Shown here: in pieces, positions 34,850-44,011 of the stretch
How the letters are laid out: each line of letters starts with the position of its first letter
Position numbering within the stretch: the first letter of the stretch is position 1
NCBI RefSeq assembly: GCF_025699255.1
Contig: NZ_JAILWA010000001.1
Coordinates: forward strand, 186,001 to 250,000
DNA: 64,000 nucleotides
Source of the DNA: Nitrosopumilus sp.
GTDB lineage: Archaea; Thermoproteota; Nitrososphaeria; Nitrososphaerales; Nitrosopumilaceae
Direction: 5' to 3'
The notes under the pieces: model-generated
What the model saw: the letters and a program-made list of their open reading frames with translations, nothing else
Database searches by the model: none
What the model was told of the DNA's origin: nothing
Made by a program: the position numbers and the translations under genes

Positions 34850-34954
34850 CTAACAAGGATAGTCAGAAAGATCTACATGTTCATCGTATTTTTCATCTAA
34901 AATATGCAGATGATATAAAATAGAGTTATTCGAAGAACCCGCCTGCATTTTCAT
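34850..34954 (-). CDS. Possible 34-residue peptide
   Basis: ATG 34954 opens a short frame whose peptide begins MKMQAGSSNNS and ends HVDLSDYPC. A TTTTATAC box lies about 27-34 bases before the ATG, the right place for a leaderless archaeal promoter. Composition is ordinary and no family is recognised, so the call rests mainly on promoter position. Confidence 0.35.
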   Translation of the reverse strand: MKMQAGSSNNSILYHLHILDEKYDEHVDLSDYPC

Positions 34955-35018
34955 AATAAGATATGAATTTCATTTTTTGTATAAAACATTAACGTACAAA
35001 TGATTCTATATGTAGAAC

Positions 35019-35771
35019 CTAAGGGAAAGAATTCAGAACTTGAGCATAACTTGCAAATCTATGATTTTTTGGCATGACTAGTTTTTGACGGTATTTTTTC
35101 ACAGGCTTTCCAACAGAGCCATTTAACCCAAGAGGACCTTTAACATATTTTTCATGGTTGGCCCAACGAAGGACTTCATCAGTTGGAGCATAATGATTTA
35201 CAATTTTAGAATTTACAACAGATTGGAAAATTTTTCCATATTTTTTTGATGCAGGAACATCTTCATTAATTGAGGCCCCAAAAAAATATACAGCTTCAAC
35301 AATTCCATGATTTTCTTTCTTTTTTTCAAGATATTCAAGAGTGCTTAAAATGACTTGAGAACCTAAAGAATGCCCCATCAATCTAATTTTGGTTTTTGGA
35401 CTAGAGAGTTTAAAGTCTTCAATAAATTTACCAAGATTACGACCATTTTTCTTTGCAATTTTTTGGCCTACTGCAAGAGCGTGTTTTGCATGTTTAATTA
35501 AATGTGCACCAGTAGTGTTTGAATCATAGCTATACCCAATTACTGGATACACATATCCTAATTTACGTAGTTGTTTTTTTGCTAAAACAACTTTTGCAAC
35601 AGCTCCAGAGTTATCATTTCTTAATCCATGAATCATGATGGTGAATTCTCTAGAACCAATTAATTTTTTAAAATCTTTTTTTGGATAAGTGTAATAAGAG
35701 TTATTTTTCAGAGTAGTCCCATTAGAAAGATCATAATACCCCCTAGTAGAAATTCTCGGTACAGGTTTCAT
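35019..35771 (-). CDS. Alpha/beta hydrolase (DUF900-like)
   Basis: 250 residues. The nucleophile elbow GHSLGSQVI lies near residue 134, preceded by FTIMIHGLRND, which supplies the oxyanion strand. AVYFFGASINED and the late His region (MPKNHRFASYA) complete a likely triad. The fold resembles DUF900/lipase-like hydrolases. Substrate unknown. The start codon is two bases downstream of the metG stop, so it is co-transcribed with that gene. Confidence 0.78.
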   Translation of the reverse strand: MKPVPRISTRGYYDLSNGTTLKNNSYYTYPKKDFKKLIGSREFTIMIHGLRNDNSGAVAKVVLAKKQLRKLGYVYPVIGYSYDSNTTGAHLIKHAKHALAVGQKIAKKNGRNLGKFIEDFKLSSPKTKIRLMGHSLGSQVILSTLEYLEKKKENHGIVEAVYFFGASINEDVPASKKYGKIFQSVVNSKIVNHYAPTDEVLRWANHEKYVKGPLGLNGSVGKPVKKYRQKLVMPKNHRFASYAQVLNSFP

Positions 35772-35773
35772 TG

Positions 35774-37429
35774 CTACTCAGTTGGACCTAATTGACTTTT
35801 GTGTTTCTCAACATCAGATTCTTCAACTTTTGCAAACAATGGAGATGCCTCACCCAACTCATGATTTGCTAAAATTCCCAACTCAGAAATAGCAGACCAA
35901 GAAGAATTGGCAACATCACCGTCTAATCCTAATTGATTCCAAATTTTTTGTGATGATTCAGGCATAAAAGGCAGGATTGCAATGGCTAAAGCCCTAGCAG
36001 CGTTTACGGATAGATAGACACAGTTTGCGGTACCAGGGCCTTTTTTCCATGGCTCTTTGTGTTGAAAGTATTGATTAAAAAAAGAAGAAAACTCCATAAT
36101 TTTCTTTAATGCACGATCGAGATGATTTTGTTCCATCAAAGTCCCAACATCAGAAGATAGTTGTTTAATCTTTTGTTCAGATTCTAAATCTTTTTCATCA
36201 AAAGAATCAGGTTCTGGAACTGTACCTTCAAATGCTTTTTTAGTAAATCCAAGTGCTCGATTGACAAAATTTCCAAGATTTCCAATTAATTCAGAATTAA
36301 TTCTTGTAGTAAAGTCATCCCAATCAAAATTCAAATCATCTTGAGAGTATGGATTAATGGACACTAAATAATATCTAAGATAATCAGCAGGATAATATTC
36401 TAAGAATTGTTTCAGGCCAATATACCAATTTCTACTTTTAGAGATTTTTTTGGATTGTAATGTAAGATGACCTCGAGTTGGAATATAATCAGGTAATTTG
36501 TATTCTGAGTCAATCCCCAATCTCATTGCAGGCAAGAAAAGATAATGATGATAAACAATATCTTTTCCAATGAAATGATAAATATCTGCAGAATTCCAAA
36601 ATTCTTTTCCATCTATGCCTTTATCGTTTAAAAATTTCAAAGCAGTAGAAATGTATGCCAGATGATTGTCAAACCAACCATAGAAAACTTTACCATCTGC
36701 GCCATCAACAGGAACAGGAACTCCCCAAGGAATATCTCGGGTTATATCCCAATCAATTAATCCAGATTTTATCCAATTTTGTACATATTTTTTTACATCT
36801 TTTTGTAAATGAGAATTTTCATCTAACCACTTAGATAAAGAATCGCCAAAGTTTTTGAGTTTAAAAAAGTAATGAGTTGTTTTTTCTTTTGTAGGAGGTT
36901 GACCACACAAGGAACATTTTGGGTCAGTGATTTCTTCAGGCACACGACCACAGCTTTCACAAAGATCAGAGTATTGATCCTCAGATTTACAGTAAGGGCA
37001 AATTCCTTTAACGTACCTGTCAGGGAGAAATTTTTTGTCATGGTTACAATAGAATTGAATTATTTCTTTTTCATAGATATACCCTGAAGCATTTAGTTTT
37101 TTGAAAACATCTTGAACAAATGCAATATTTTCAGGAGAACTAGTTTTGTAAAAATAATCAAATGCAATATTAAATGCGGAAAAATCATCATAATCTCTTT
37201 TGTTCCAATATGCAACATATTCTGAAGGGGTTTTGCCTTCTTTTTCAGATTGAATAAGAATAGGAGTTCCAAAATCATCAGATGCACATACATAATATGC
37301 CTCTACTCCATTTAGTTTCAAAAATCTAGTAGTTACATCAGCAGGAAGGTATGTAGATGCAACATGACCCAAATGAATTTCACCGTTGGCGTAAGGTAAT
37401 GCGCTTGTAATGATAGCTCTTTTGTTCAT
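35774..37429 (-). CDS. metG: Methionyl-tRNA synthetase
   Basis: 551 residues. The HIGH motif is GEIHLGHVAST, and KISKS appears in SKKISKSRNWY. The zinc knuckles of the connective peptide are CPYCKSEDQYSDLCESCG and CSLCGQPP. The protein ends after the anticodon-binding domain, with no C-terminal tRNA-binding (Arc1p/CsaA) appendage, so it is a short form. It charges both initiator and elongator tRNA-Met. First gene of a two-gene unit with the hydrolase. Confidence 0.97.
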   Translation of the reverse strand: MNKRAIITSALPYANGEIHLGHVASTYLPADVTTRFLKLNGVEAYYVCASDDFGTPILIQSEKEGKTPSEYVAYWNKRDYDDFSAFNIAFDYFYKTSSPENIAFVQDVFKKLNASGYIYEKEIIQFYCNHDKKFLPDRYVKGICPYCKSEDQYSDLCESCGRVPEEITDPKCSLCGQPPTKEKTTHYFFKLKNFGDSLSKWLDENSHLQKDVKKYVQNWIKSGLIDWDITRDIPWGVPVPVDGADGKVFYGWFDNHLAYISTALKFLNDKGIDGKEFWNSADIYHFIGKDIVYHHYLFLPAMRLGIDSEYKLPDYIPTRGHLTLQSKKISKSRNWYIGLKQFLEYYPADYLRYYLVSINPYSQDDLNFDWDDFTTRINSELIGNLGNFVNRALGFTKKAFEGTVPEPDSFDEKDLESEQKIKQLSSDVGTLMEQNHLDRALKKIMEFSSFFNQYFQHKEPWKKGPGTANCVYLSVNAARALAIAILPFMPESSQKIWNQLGLDGDVANSSWSAISELGILANHELGEASPLFAKVEESDVEKHKSQLGPTE

Positions 37430-37465
37430 TAGATAATAGAGGGAACGAGAATGATCTTAAGAAGT

Positions 37466-38707
37466 TTACCAGTTATTTGCGTATTTTACTTGCTCAGGAG
37501 TCAATTTATCAATTTTAACATCCATAGCTTTGAGAGCATCAACAGCAATTTGTTGATCAATTTCTTCAGGTACGTTGATAATTTTATTTTCCATTTTTTT
37601 GTGGTTTTTGAGAATATACAAAACAGATAAGATTTGGTTTGAGAAGGATTGTGCCATTACTTCTGGAGGATGTCCTTCGGCAGCAACTAAATTTGCAAGG
37701 CGTCCTTGGCCAATTAGATAAACTCTTTTTCCATTCTTCAAAGTGCATTCATCTAGACTTGGTCTAACTTCTTTTACAGATTTTGAGGATTTTAGTAAAA
37801 ATTTACTATCAATTTCAACATCAAAGTGACCTACATTACCCATAATTGCACCATCTTTCATTTTCAAAATGTGTTCCTTGCGAATCACACTAGTCATTCC
37901 GGTACAAGTAATGAACATGTCACCAATCTTTGCAGCTTGTGACATAGGCATTACTTCAAAACCATCCATGTGAGCTTCAAGAGCTTTTACAGGATCTACT
38001 TCAGTGACAATTACTTTAGAACCCATTCCCTGGCATCTAGATGCAACACCACGACCTACCCAACCATAGCCAACAACTACAATACGTTTTGATGCCATGA
38101 GTAAATTCATTGCACGTAGATAACCGTCAATAGTACTTTGACCAGTGCCATATCGATTATCAAACATATGTTTTGTATATGCCTCATTAACCAAAATTAC
38201 AGGATAGCGAAGCTTGCCCTGATTTTCTACAGCTCTAATTCTGGTAACACCAGCTGTTGTTTCTTCTGTAGCCCCAAGGATTTTCATATTTTTGAATCGT
38301 TTATCAAAATGAGCTTTAATGTTCATATCAGCACCATCATCTGTCAGAATGGTAGGTTTGTGTTTTAGAACTTGATCAATACACCAATCATATTCTTTGA
38401 CAGATTGACCATGCCAAGAATAAACATGAATTCCTTGAGATGCAAGAAATGCTGCAATATCATCTTGTGTGGTAAGAGGATTTCCGCCACAGCATGCAAC
38501 TGTTGCTCCTAATTCTTTAGCACCCATAAGCAAAACAGATGTTTCCTTCGTAATATGAAGACAGAAACCCAAAGTAATTCCTTTAAGAGGTTTTGATTTT
38601 TTGTATCGATTAATAGTATTATCTAAAATTTGCATATGTGATCTTGCCCATTCATAAGACAGTTTTCCATCTTTGATCAATTTTGGGCTAGACTTTACTT
38701 TACTCAA
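37466..38707 (-). CDS. ahcY: S-adenosylhomocysteinase
   Basis: 413 residues if translation starts at TTG 38707. It hydrolyses S-adenosylhomocysteine to adenosine and homocysteine. Landmarks: GFCLHITKETSVLL, CCGGNPLTTQDD, ILTDDGADMN, and the NAD site VVGYGWVGRGVA. The C-terminal KYANNW matches the usual end of AdoHcyases. The frame continues upstream to 38917 but that part is hydrophobic and unlike the family. A TTTATATCG box 22-30 bases before the TTG supports a leaderless start there. Confidence 0.95.
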   Translation of the reverse strand: MSKVKSSPKLIKDGKLSYEWARSHMQILDNTINRYKKSKPLKGITLGFCLHITKETSVLLMGAKELGATVACCGGNPLTTQDDIAAFLASQGIHVYSWHGQSVKEYDWCIDQVLKHKPTILTDDGADMNIKAHFDKRFKNMKILGATEETTAGVTRIRAVENQGKLRYPVILVNEAYTKHMFDNRYGTGQSTIDGYLRAMNLLMASKRIVVVGYGWVGRGVASRCQGMGSKVIVTEVDPVKALEAHMDGFEVMPMSQAAKIGDMFITCTGMTSVIRKEHILKMKDGAIMGNVGHFDVEIDSKFLLKSSKSVKEVRPSLDECTLKNGKRVYLIGQGRLANLVAAEGHPPEVMAQSFSNQILSVLYILKNHKKMENKIINVPEEIDQQIAVDALKAMDVKIDKLTPEQVKYANNW

Positions 38708-38782
38708 TAGTTTGAGGAGTAAAAGTCGATATAAAATCCTATCATGCGAATGTAAATAAATGACAAGAATCTCAAAAACATA

Positions 38783-39085
38783 TTGACTTGGAAGAAAGTT
38801 GCAGACAAAGGTGCAGTAGAAGCAGGAAAAGGAAAAGCTTTCAAAGTAGATGGAAAACAAATCGCAATTTTCAATCAGGACGGATACCATGCAATGGATG
38901 ATCTGTGTGTACATCAAGACGGATCAATTGCACCAGGCAAACTAGATGGAGATATTGTGGAATGTCCACTTCATTTTTGGCATTATAATATCAAAACAGG
39001 AGAATTGACAGATTATCTAAAAGATGTTAAACTTGAAACATATCCAGTAGAAGTCAGAGATGATGGCATCTATATTGACATTTAA
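38783..39085 (+). CDS. Rieske-type [2Fe-2S] ferredoxin
   Basis: 100 residues, TTG start. The cluster ligands are in DLCVHQDG (CxH) and ECPLHFWHY (CxxH), with the family spacing. There is no signal peptide or membrane segment, so this is a soluble electron carrier like those serving Rieske oxygenases, not a bc1-type protein. It is divergent from ahcY with a 75-base shared promoter region. The partner oxygenase or reductase is not in the window. Confidence 0.93.
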   Translation: MTWKKVADKGAVEAGKGKAFKVDGKQIAIFNQDGYHAMDDLCVHQDGSIAPGKLDGDIVECPLHFWHYNIKTGELTDYLKDVKLETYPVEVRDDGIYIDI

Positions 39086-39220
39086 AAAATTCATGTAAAT
39101 TTAAAAAATTACCTAATCATTTTAGCCGTTAATTATGTAATATTACAGATAGACAAAAAAGAACATTTTCCAAAAACGGAATATTCGCAGTCATCTTTTA
39201 TTTGAAAAAAACAATCTAAA

Positions 39221-39604
39221 GTGTTGAAAAAACAGATAATATTTTCGATTCTAGTTGGAATTTTGGTAATAGGACTAACACAACATTCACTCTCAGAAGA
39301 ATCTAAGGACATATCTCGTATCAATGTAATTGGTGAAGAGTTTCAGCAACCGACAAAATATGAACCACAACAAATCAAAATTGTAGGTCATGTTGCAGAT
39401 TATTCTAGAGGAGAAAAAGTCAACATAGTTATGATTAAACCAAACGGAATGGAAGAAGAAATCAACACCTTTGCTTCAAAGAGGGGAAATTTTCAAACAT
39501 TAATCCAGATCACAGAGGATTCGCAGATAGGCATTCATGAATTAATTTTAAAATACCAAAATGAAGAAAAGGCATTTACATTATTCGAAATATTAGAAAA
39601 TTAA
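39221..39604 (+). CDS. Secreted or membrane-anchored protein, unknown
   Basis: 127 residues. The N-terminus (MLKKQIIFSILVGILVIGL) is a signal peptide or anchor, followed by a predicted beta-sandwich of about 80 residues (IKIVGHVADYSRGEKVNIVM, GIHELILKYQNE) similar to Ig-like extracellular domains of archaeal surface proteins. Start at GTG 39221 or TTG 39224. Function unknown. Confidence 0.65.
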   Translation: MLKKQIIFSILVGILVIGLTQHSLSEESKDISRINVIGEEFQQPTKYEPQQIKIVGHVADYSRGEKVNIVMIKPNGMEEEINTFASKRGNFQTLIQITEDSQIGIHELILKYQNEEKAFTLFEILEN

Positions 39605-39781
39605 ATGCAAAGAGAAGGGACAAAACTCCCCTCCCTTGTGCTAGGTATGGGTTATGTTGGGCACAGATTATTCTGTAATATTACTAAACAAAATTAGTAT
39701 TTGGAATAATGTGTGTTCAAAATGAACTTTTTTCTTTCAATTTGAAGAAGGAATTTTATTCTCACAAATTACTAAAACCAA

Positions 39782-40576
39782 TTGTTGAATCAAAATATTG
39801 TAGATGAAATTAAAAACCAAGATTATGCAAAAATTACTGAAAAAATAGAATCTTTTCTAAATGAAGAAATTGAAAAAAATAAGGCCAAAGGAGTAATTTT
39901 AGGATTAAGTGGAGGCATAGATTCTGCAGTACTTGCCTATATTTGCAAGAGAAAATTGCAAGAAAAAACACTTGCATTAATCATGCCAGATACATCTGTT
40001 ACACCAAAATCAGAAACTGAAGATGCACTCAAGATGATTTCACTGACAGGGATAGAATACAAACTAATCGACATCAAGCCCATTGTAAATGAATACTCAA
40101 TGTATATTGAACCAAACGAAAAAGCAAAGGGGAATTTAAGAGCAAGGGTCAGAACAAATATTTTGTACTATTATGCAAATGCTAAAAATTATCTTGTCTT
40201 AGGCTCAAGTGATAAAAGTGAATATATGATTGGATATTTCACAAAATTTGGTGATGGAGCATCAGATATCACACCAATAATTTCATTATACAAATTACAA
40301 GTTAGAGAAATTGCAAAATATCTTGGAGTTTCTGAAACCATCATAAACAAAAAAAGTAGTCCTCATCTATGGAAAGATCATGAGGCAGAAGAAGAATTAG
40401 GAATCCAATATGAAGAAATTGATTCAATTCTGTTTTGTTTATTTGAAAAAAAACTATCAATTGATGAAACTGAAAAAATTACAGAAATAGACAGAAATAC
40501 CATAGAAAAAATTCATCAATTGCATAAAAACAGTGAACATAAAAGATTGCCACCACAAAAACCAAGTAGAGAATAA
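39782..40576 (+). CDS. nadE: NAD+ synthetase (ammonia-dependent)
   Basis: 264 residues. The ATP-pyrophosphatase P-loop is LGLSGGIDSAVLAY. LVLGSSDKSEYMIGYFTKFGDGASDITP is the deamido-NAD/ATP-binding block (here quoted by its key residues SDKSE and GDGA). KKSSPHLWKDHEAEEELG is typical of the C-terminal region. There is no glutaminase domain, so free ammonia is the nitrogen donor, which fits an ammonia oxidiser. TTG start at 39782 or 39785. Its 3' end precedes cysS by one base. Confidence 0.95.
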   Translation: MLNQNIVDEIKNQDYAKITEKIESFLNEEIEKNKAKGVILGLSGGIDSAVLAYICKRKLQEKTLALIMPDTSVTPKSETEDALKMISLTGIEYKLIDIKPIVNEYSMYIEPNEKAKGNLRARVRTNILYYYANAKNYLVLGSSDKSEYMIGYFTKFGDGASDITPIISLYKLQVREIAKYLGVSETIINKKSSPHLWKDHEAEEELGIQYEEIDSILFCLFEKKLSIDETEKITEIDRNTIEKIHQLHKNSEHKRLPPQKPSRE

Positions 40577-40577
40577 A

Positions 40578-41966
40578 ATGAAACTTCAAGACACATTATC
40601 AAAATCAGAACAAGAAGTAGACATTTCAAAAAACATCAAAATCTATCTTTGTGGGGTTACAGTATATGATGAATCGCATATAGGACATGCAAGAACAATC
40701 ATAATTTTTGATGTTCTAAGAAAATACCTGGAAAGTAAAGGAATAGACATCGAATTCATTCAAAATTTTACTGATGTAGATGATAAAATAATCAAGAGAG
40801 CAAATGCCGAAAATAAAACAGCAGAAGAAATTAGTAAAAAATACATTGAAAATTATTTTCTTGACTTTGACGGCCTAAATGTAAAACGCGCAACAAGATA
40901 TCCAAAAGCAACAGAACACATTAAAGAGATCATACAATTTATTGAAAAATTAATTCAAAAAGAAGTTGCATATGTGACAAAAAACGGTGTTTATTTTTCA
41001 GTATCCAAATTTCCAGAATATGGAAAACTATCCAAAAAGAAAATAGACGAGCTTCAGTCAGGGGCAAGAATTGAAGTGGATGAAGAAAAAAAAGACCCTC
41101 TAGATTTTGCAGTATGGAAATTATCAGATAAAGAACCCACATGGAATAGCCCATGGGGAGAAGGAAGACCAGGATGGCACATAGAATGTTCAGCCATGAG
41201 TATAAAGTATCTTGGAGAAAATTTTGACATTCATGGAGGTGGACGGGATCTTATTTTTCCACATCATGAAAATGAAATAGCACAATCAGAATCATGTACA
41301 GGAAATCAATTTGCAAAAATTTGGATGCATGTAGGAATGGTAACCATTGAAGGAGAAAAAATGTCAAAATCGATTGGCAATGTAAAATCAATAAAACATG
41401 TGTTAGAAAATTGGGGTCCCAACATAATCAGATTATTCTGCTTATCAGGTCATTATTCCAAACCAATAGATTATTCTGAAGAATTACTAAAAGAGAATTT
41501 AATTAAATGGAGACAAGTTGAGACCAGTCATTATGAGTTAATACATGCAGACAACAAAAATAGTGAAAAAAGTGACGAATTAATTCAAAAATTGAGTACA
41601 GATTTTGATAATGCATTAGAAAATGATTTGAACACTCATCTAGCATTATCAGCATTTTTTCAACTAGTGAAAGAACCTAACAGATTGGCAGCTGAAGAAA
41701 AACTAGGAAAAGAAAATGCACTTAAAATCAAAGCAGAACTGAAAAGAATGTCAGATATTTTAGGATTGGAAATACCAGAAATAACTAAAGAAGAAAAACA
41801 AGAAATTGATGAACTAATTCAAAACAGAGAGATAGCAAGAGAAGAGAAAAACTATCAAAAAGCAGATGAAATAAGAGACAAATTAAATGAAATGAACATA
41901 GAATTAATTGATCACAAAGGAAAAACAGTATGGATGCGTAAAGAAAAGATACAAGCTGAAAAATAA
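40578..41966 (+). CDS. cysS: Cysteinyl-tRNA synthetase
   Basis: 462 residues from ATG 40578. The HIGH motif is [11 protein letters not shown], the KMSKS loop [10 protein letters not shown]. Zinc ligands include the Cys in LCGVTVYD and the pair HIECSAM and [12 protein letters not shown]. The C-terminal helical domain ends KTVWMRKEK. The frame extends 45 bases upstream into nadE but those residues (HHKNQVENK region) are not family-like. The start is one base after the nadE stop, suggesting coupling. Confidence 0.97.
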   Translation: MKLQDTLSKSEQEVDISKNIKIYLCGVTVYDESHIGHARTIIIFDVLRKYLESKGIDIEFIQNFTDVDDKIIKRANAENKTAEEISKKYIENYFLDFDGLNVKRATRYPKATEHIKEIIQFIEKLIQKEVAYVTKNGVYFSVSKFPEYGKLSKKKIDELQSGARIEVDEEKKDPLDFAVWKLSDKEPTWNSPWGEGRPGWHIECSAMSIKYLGENFDIHGGGRDLIFPHHENEIAQSESCTGNQFAKIWMHVGMVTIEGEKMSKSIGNVKSIKHVLENWGPNIIRLFCLSGHYSKPIDYSEELLKENLIKWRQVETSHYELIHADNKNSEKSDELIQKLSTDFDNALENDLNTHLALSAFFQLVKEPNRLAAEEKLGKENALKIKAELKRMSDILGLEIPEITKEEKQEIDELIQNREIAREEKNYQKADEIRDKLNEMNIELIDHKGKTVWMRKEKIQAEK

Positions 41967-41971
41967 AAAAA

Positions 41972-42286
41972 TTAAGGATTAATCATTTCTAATTTATCCC
42001 CAATTCGGTCATAGTAGCCATTGATTTCCATTGCAGAAATGTTAAATGTTGCAGAAACTAAATCTCCAACTTTAGCATTACAATTTGGAACAACAACAGA
42101 ATGTCCAATGACGGATTCGCCCACACAGCCATAATCAGTTATAGCAATAACGGTCACGTTTTCAGTAACAGATGTAGGAATCAAATTCCAAGGAGTTATC
42201 GTAAACACAAGTGTTACTGAAACAGCAATAGCTAAAATTGCCATAAATTTTAACTGTGGAGTTTTTTGATTTGTTGTTTGTTGCAT
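41972..42286 (-). CDS. Membrane-anchored small protein, unknown
   Basis: 104 residues. A basic/polar start is followed by a single hydrophobic segment (FMAILAIAVSVTLVFTI), then an outer domain with two Cys (DYGCVGESVIG and VVPNCNAKVG) that could form a disulphide. No family recognised. Its promoter has two CTAGTG-type elements (42324 and 42342), one with a mismatch, immediately upstream of a GATTATATTC box. This puts it in the set of genes that may share control with the B12 sensor at 50477. Confidence 0.65.
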   Translation of the reverse strand: MQQTTNQKTPQLKFMAILAIAVSVTLVFTITPWNLIPTSVTENVTVIAITDYGCVGESVIGHSVVVPNCNAKVGDLVSATFNISAMEINGYYDRIGDKLEMINP

Positions 42287-42323
42287 TTTTCCTTACTGTT
42301 AATTACACAGTATTGAATATAAT

Positions 42324-42353
42324 CTAGAGGTAATTTTTTAACTAGTGCCAACT
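42324..42353. promoter_or_regulatory. Paired CTAGTG elements upstream of 41972 gene
   Basis: CTAGAGGTAATT (42324-42335, one mismatch to the consensus) and CTAGTGCCAACT (42342-42353) are direct repeats 18 bp apart. They abut the TATA-like sequence of the minus-strand gene starting at 42286. They match the elements at 42753, 45767, 50337, 50420 and 51339. Confidence 0.6.
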
Positions 42354-42372
42354 AAAATCAAACAAAAATAGT

Positions 42373-42705
42373 TTAAGGTAGTTTACAATCACATTTTTTA
42401 TTTTTTAAAATGTTGATTTGCTCATTAATAGAATGAACAAAAGAATTCTGAATAGATTTACCAGTTGCTTTTTGTTTGTCAAGGGGACTTTTGTGCAAAT
42501 ATCCCCTAGAATTCATCTCTGAGACCAATTTTTCATGTCTAAGATATAGAGCATTTAGTTTTCCTTTCCACCTAAGGGTTTCGGGATGTTTTGAATAACC
42601 TTTTTTCTTTTCTGTAATTATAGACCACATAGCATGTAATTCTCGATGTTCGCCTAACAAATGATTTCTACAAAGCAAATCAGGAGAAACATCCCAAATT
42701 CTCAT
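42373..42705 (-). CDS. Pyrimidine-dimer DNA glycosylase-like protein (T4 endonuclease V family)
   Basis: 110 residues. The opening MRIWDVSPDLLCRNHLLGEH followed by RELHAMW resembles the T4 endonuclease V (Pyr_excise) active-site region, where a helix HLxxExREL carries the catalytic Glu. KHPETLRWKGKLNALYLRHE continues the match. Such enzymes cut at UV-induced cyclobutane dimers. The C-terminus ends KNKKCDCKLP. A TATA-like box is 21-30 bases upstream and one CTAGTGGTAA element lies just before it, so expression may be linked to the light-responsive set. Confidence 0.75.
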   Translation of the reverse strand: MRIWDVSPDLLCRNHLLGEHRELHAMWSIITEKKKGYSKHPETLRWKGKLNALYLRHEKLVSEMNSRGYLHKSPLDKQKATGKSIQNSFVHSINEQINILKNKKCDCKLP

Positions 42706-42752
42706 CGATTATAATTTTTCAATTACATATATGAATAAATTAGAAAACATAC

Positions 42753-42765
42753 ACTAGTGGTAAGT
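42753..42765. promoter_or_regulatory. CACTAGTGGTAAG element upstream of dimer glycosylase
   Basis: CACTAGTG (42753-42760) is an 8-bp palindrome within the longer consensus CTAGTGGTAA. It lies 48-60 bases before the minus-strand glycosylase start, about 15 bp upstream of its ATTTATTC/CATATATG box. No second copy was found at 18-19 bp. Confidence 0.6.
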
Positions 42766-42897
42766 TTTTATCAATTTTAAAATTAAAAAAAAAGCTTTAG
42801 CTAAGTTTGAAAAAATACGCATAAAAAAATTAGGTTCATCTAATTAGGAGAATCTAATTTTAGAGGAGTTTAATAGAATTAAACAACAATACAATAC

Positions 42898-43176
42898 ATG
42901 AATGCATGGAGCAAATTTTGGCAATGGTATGAAAATAAAATATTAGGCAGTGTGATTTTAATTGCAATCATACAATTCATTCAAGTGCCACATATGATTT
43001 GGAACGCCGATATGATGTTAGAAACAGGAATCGTTTCAAGAGTTCATCCAATAATCGACTGGTTCTTGTACGGAGTGGATTTGATTGAGATTATTTCAAT
43101 TATTAATGTAGGAATGATCATGTACAGTTTGATCAAAAAGAGATCTGAAAAGAAACAGATCACAAAAAAGGCATAA
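42898..43176 (+). CDS. Two-helix membrane protein, unknown
   Basis: 92 residues with two hydrophobic segments (ILGSVILIAIIQFIQVP and IEIISIINVGMIMYSLI) separated by an outside loop of about 35 residues and ending in a Lys-rich cytoplasmic tail. ATG 42898. Upstream is a direct repeat of ATCTAATT (around 42837 and 42851), possibly part of the promoter. It converges on the MscS gene. No family recognised. Confidence 0.62.
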   Translation: MNAWSKFWQWYENKILGSVILIAIIQFIQVPHMIWNADMMLETGIVSRVHPIIDWFLYGVDLIEIISIINVGMIMYSLIKKRSEKKQITKKA

Positions 43177-43177
43177 G

Positions 43178-44011
43178 CTATTCTTTTGCATTCCAAATAA
43201 CACGCTGAGGGAAGGGTATTTCAATTCCTGCTGCGTCTAAAGCATTCTTAGCTACCTTCAGTAATTTAGGACCTACTTGATCCCAATCATCTCTTGGATG
43301 CCATACTAAAATTTCAATATTTACACTTGAATCTGCCAATTCATTTAGTCGAAATTCAGGTTTGGGCAAGGTCAACACAAAACTCATTGAATTACGAATT
43401 GCTTTTTCAAGAACAGAAATTGCACCGTCAATATCTTCTTTATATGCAATTCCAATAATAGCTTCTGAACGTCTTACAGGGGTAGAACTCAGAGATCGAA
43501 TATTAGATGTAAAAAAAGATTCATTGGGGATTCTGATAATCGTCCCATCAAATTTTTTTACACGAACAGAAAATGTACTAATGTCTAGTAGCGTACCAGA
43601 TACATCAGAACCAGGGATTTCGATTTTGTCACCCTGTTTAGCTGGTTTTTCAATCATCAAAAAGATTCCAGAAATCAGGTTAGACACTACAGATTGGGTT
43701 GCAAAACCAATAACAACACCAAATATTCCTCCTGCAACTAGTAAACCAGAAAAATCAACACCTGTTGTAGATGTAAAAACTAAAAATGCAATTATAATAA
43801 TTCCAAAATAAATTAACTTGCCAAAATTTTTTGCAGAATCTTGAGGTAATTTAGGAGCATAATATTTGGAAAAAATTAATCGGACAGTTCTTGCAACAAT
43901 TACTCCAACTGCCATAATTATTCCACCTATGAGTAACGAGAGGACTGTCAATCCGCCAGTAATTTCAATTTCAGATAGACTTTGTAAAAATTCCAAAACC
44001 AAATCAATCAA
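43178..44011 (-). CDS. mscS: MscS-family mechanosensitive channel
   Basis: 277 residues. Three hydrophobic segments (about 20-45, 65-85, 88-120) precede the MscS signature: the pore helix GVVIGFATQSVVSNLISG, then EKPAKQGDKIEI and the beta domain with TTVRVKKFDGTIIRIPN (here STFSVRVKKFDG). The C-terminal alpha/beta cap is complete. It releases osmolytes when membrane tension rises. The start overlaps the end of the upstream gene by eight bases, so they are co-translated. Confidence 0.94.
   Translation of the reverse strand: MIDLVLEFLQSLSEIEITGGLTVLSLLIGGIIMAVGVIVARTVRLIFSKYYAPKLPQDSAKNFGKLIYFGIIIIAFLVFTSTTGVDFSGLLVAGGIFGVVIGFATQSVVSNLISGIFLMIEKPAKQGDKIEIPGSDVSGTLLDISTFSVRVKKFDGTIIRIPNESFFTSNIRSLSSTPVRRSEAIIGIAYKEDIDGAISVLEKAIRNSMSFVLTLPKPEFRLNELADSSVNIEILVWHPRDDWDQVGPKLLKVAKNALDAAGIEIPFPQRVIWNAKE

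Noticed and set aside
38708-38917. N-terminal extension of the S-adenosylhomocysteinase frame
   Set aside because: The 70 extra residues are hydrophobic and Cys/Phe-rich, unlike the family, and overlap the Rieske gene and its promoter; the TATA-like box fits TTG 38707.
39605-39697. 30-codon frame overlapping the hairpin patch
   Set aside because: No domain, codon usage unremarkable; kept only as an observation about the gap.
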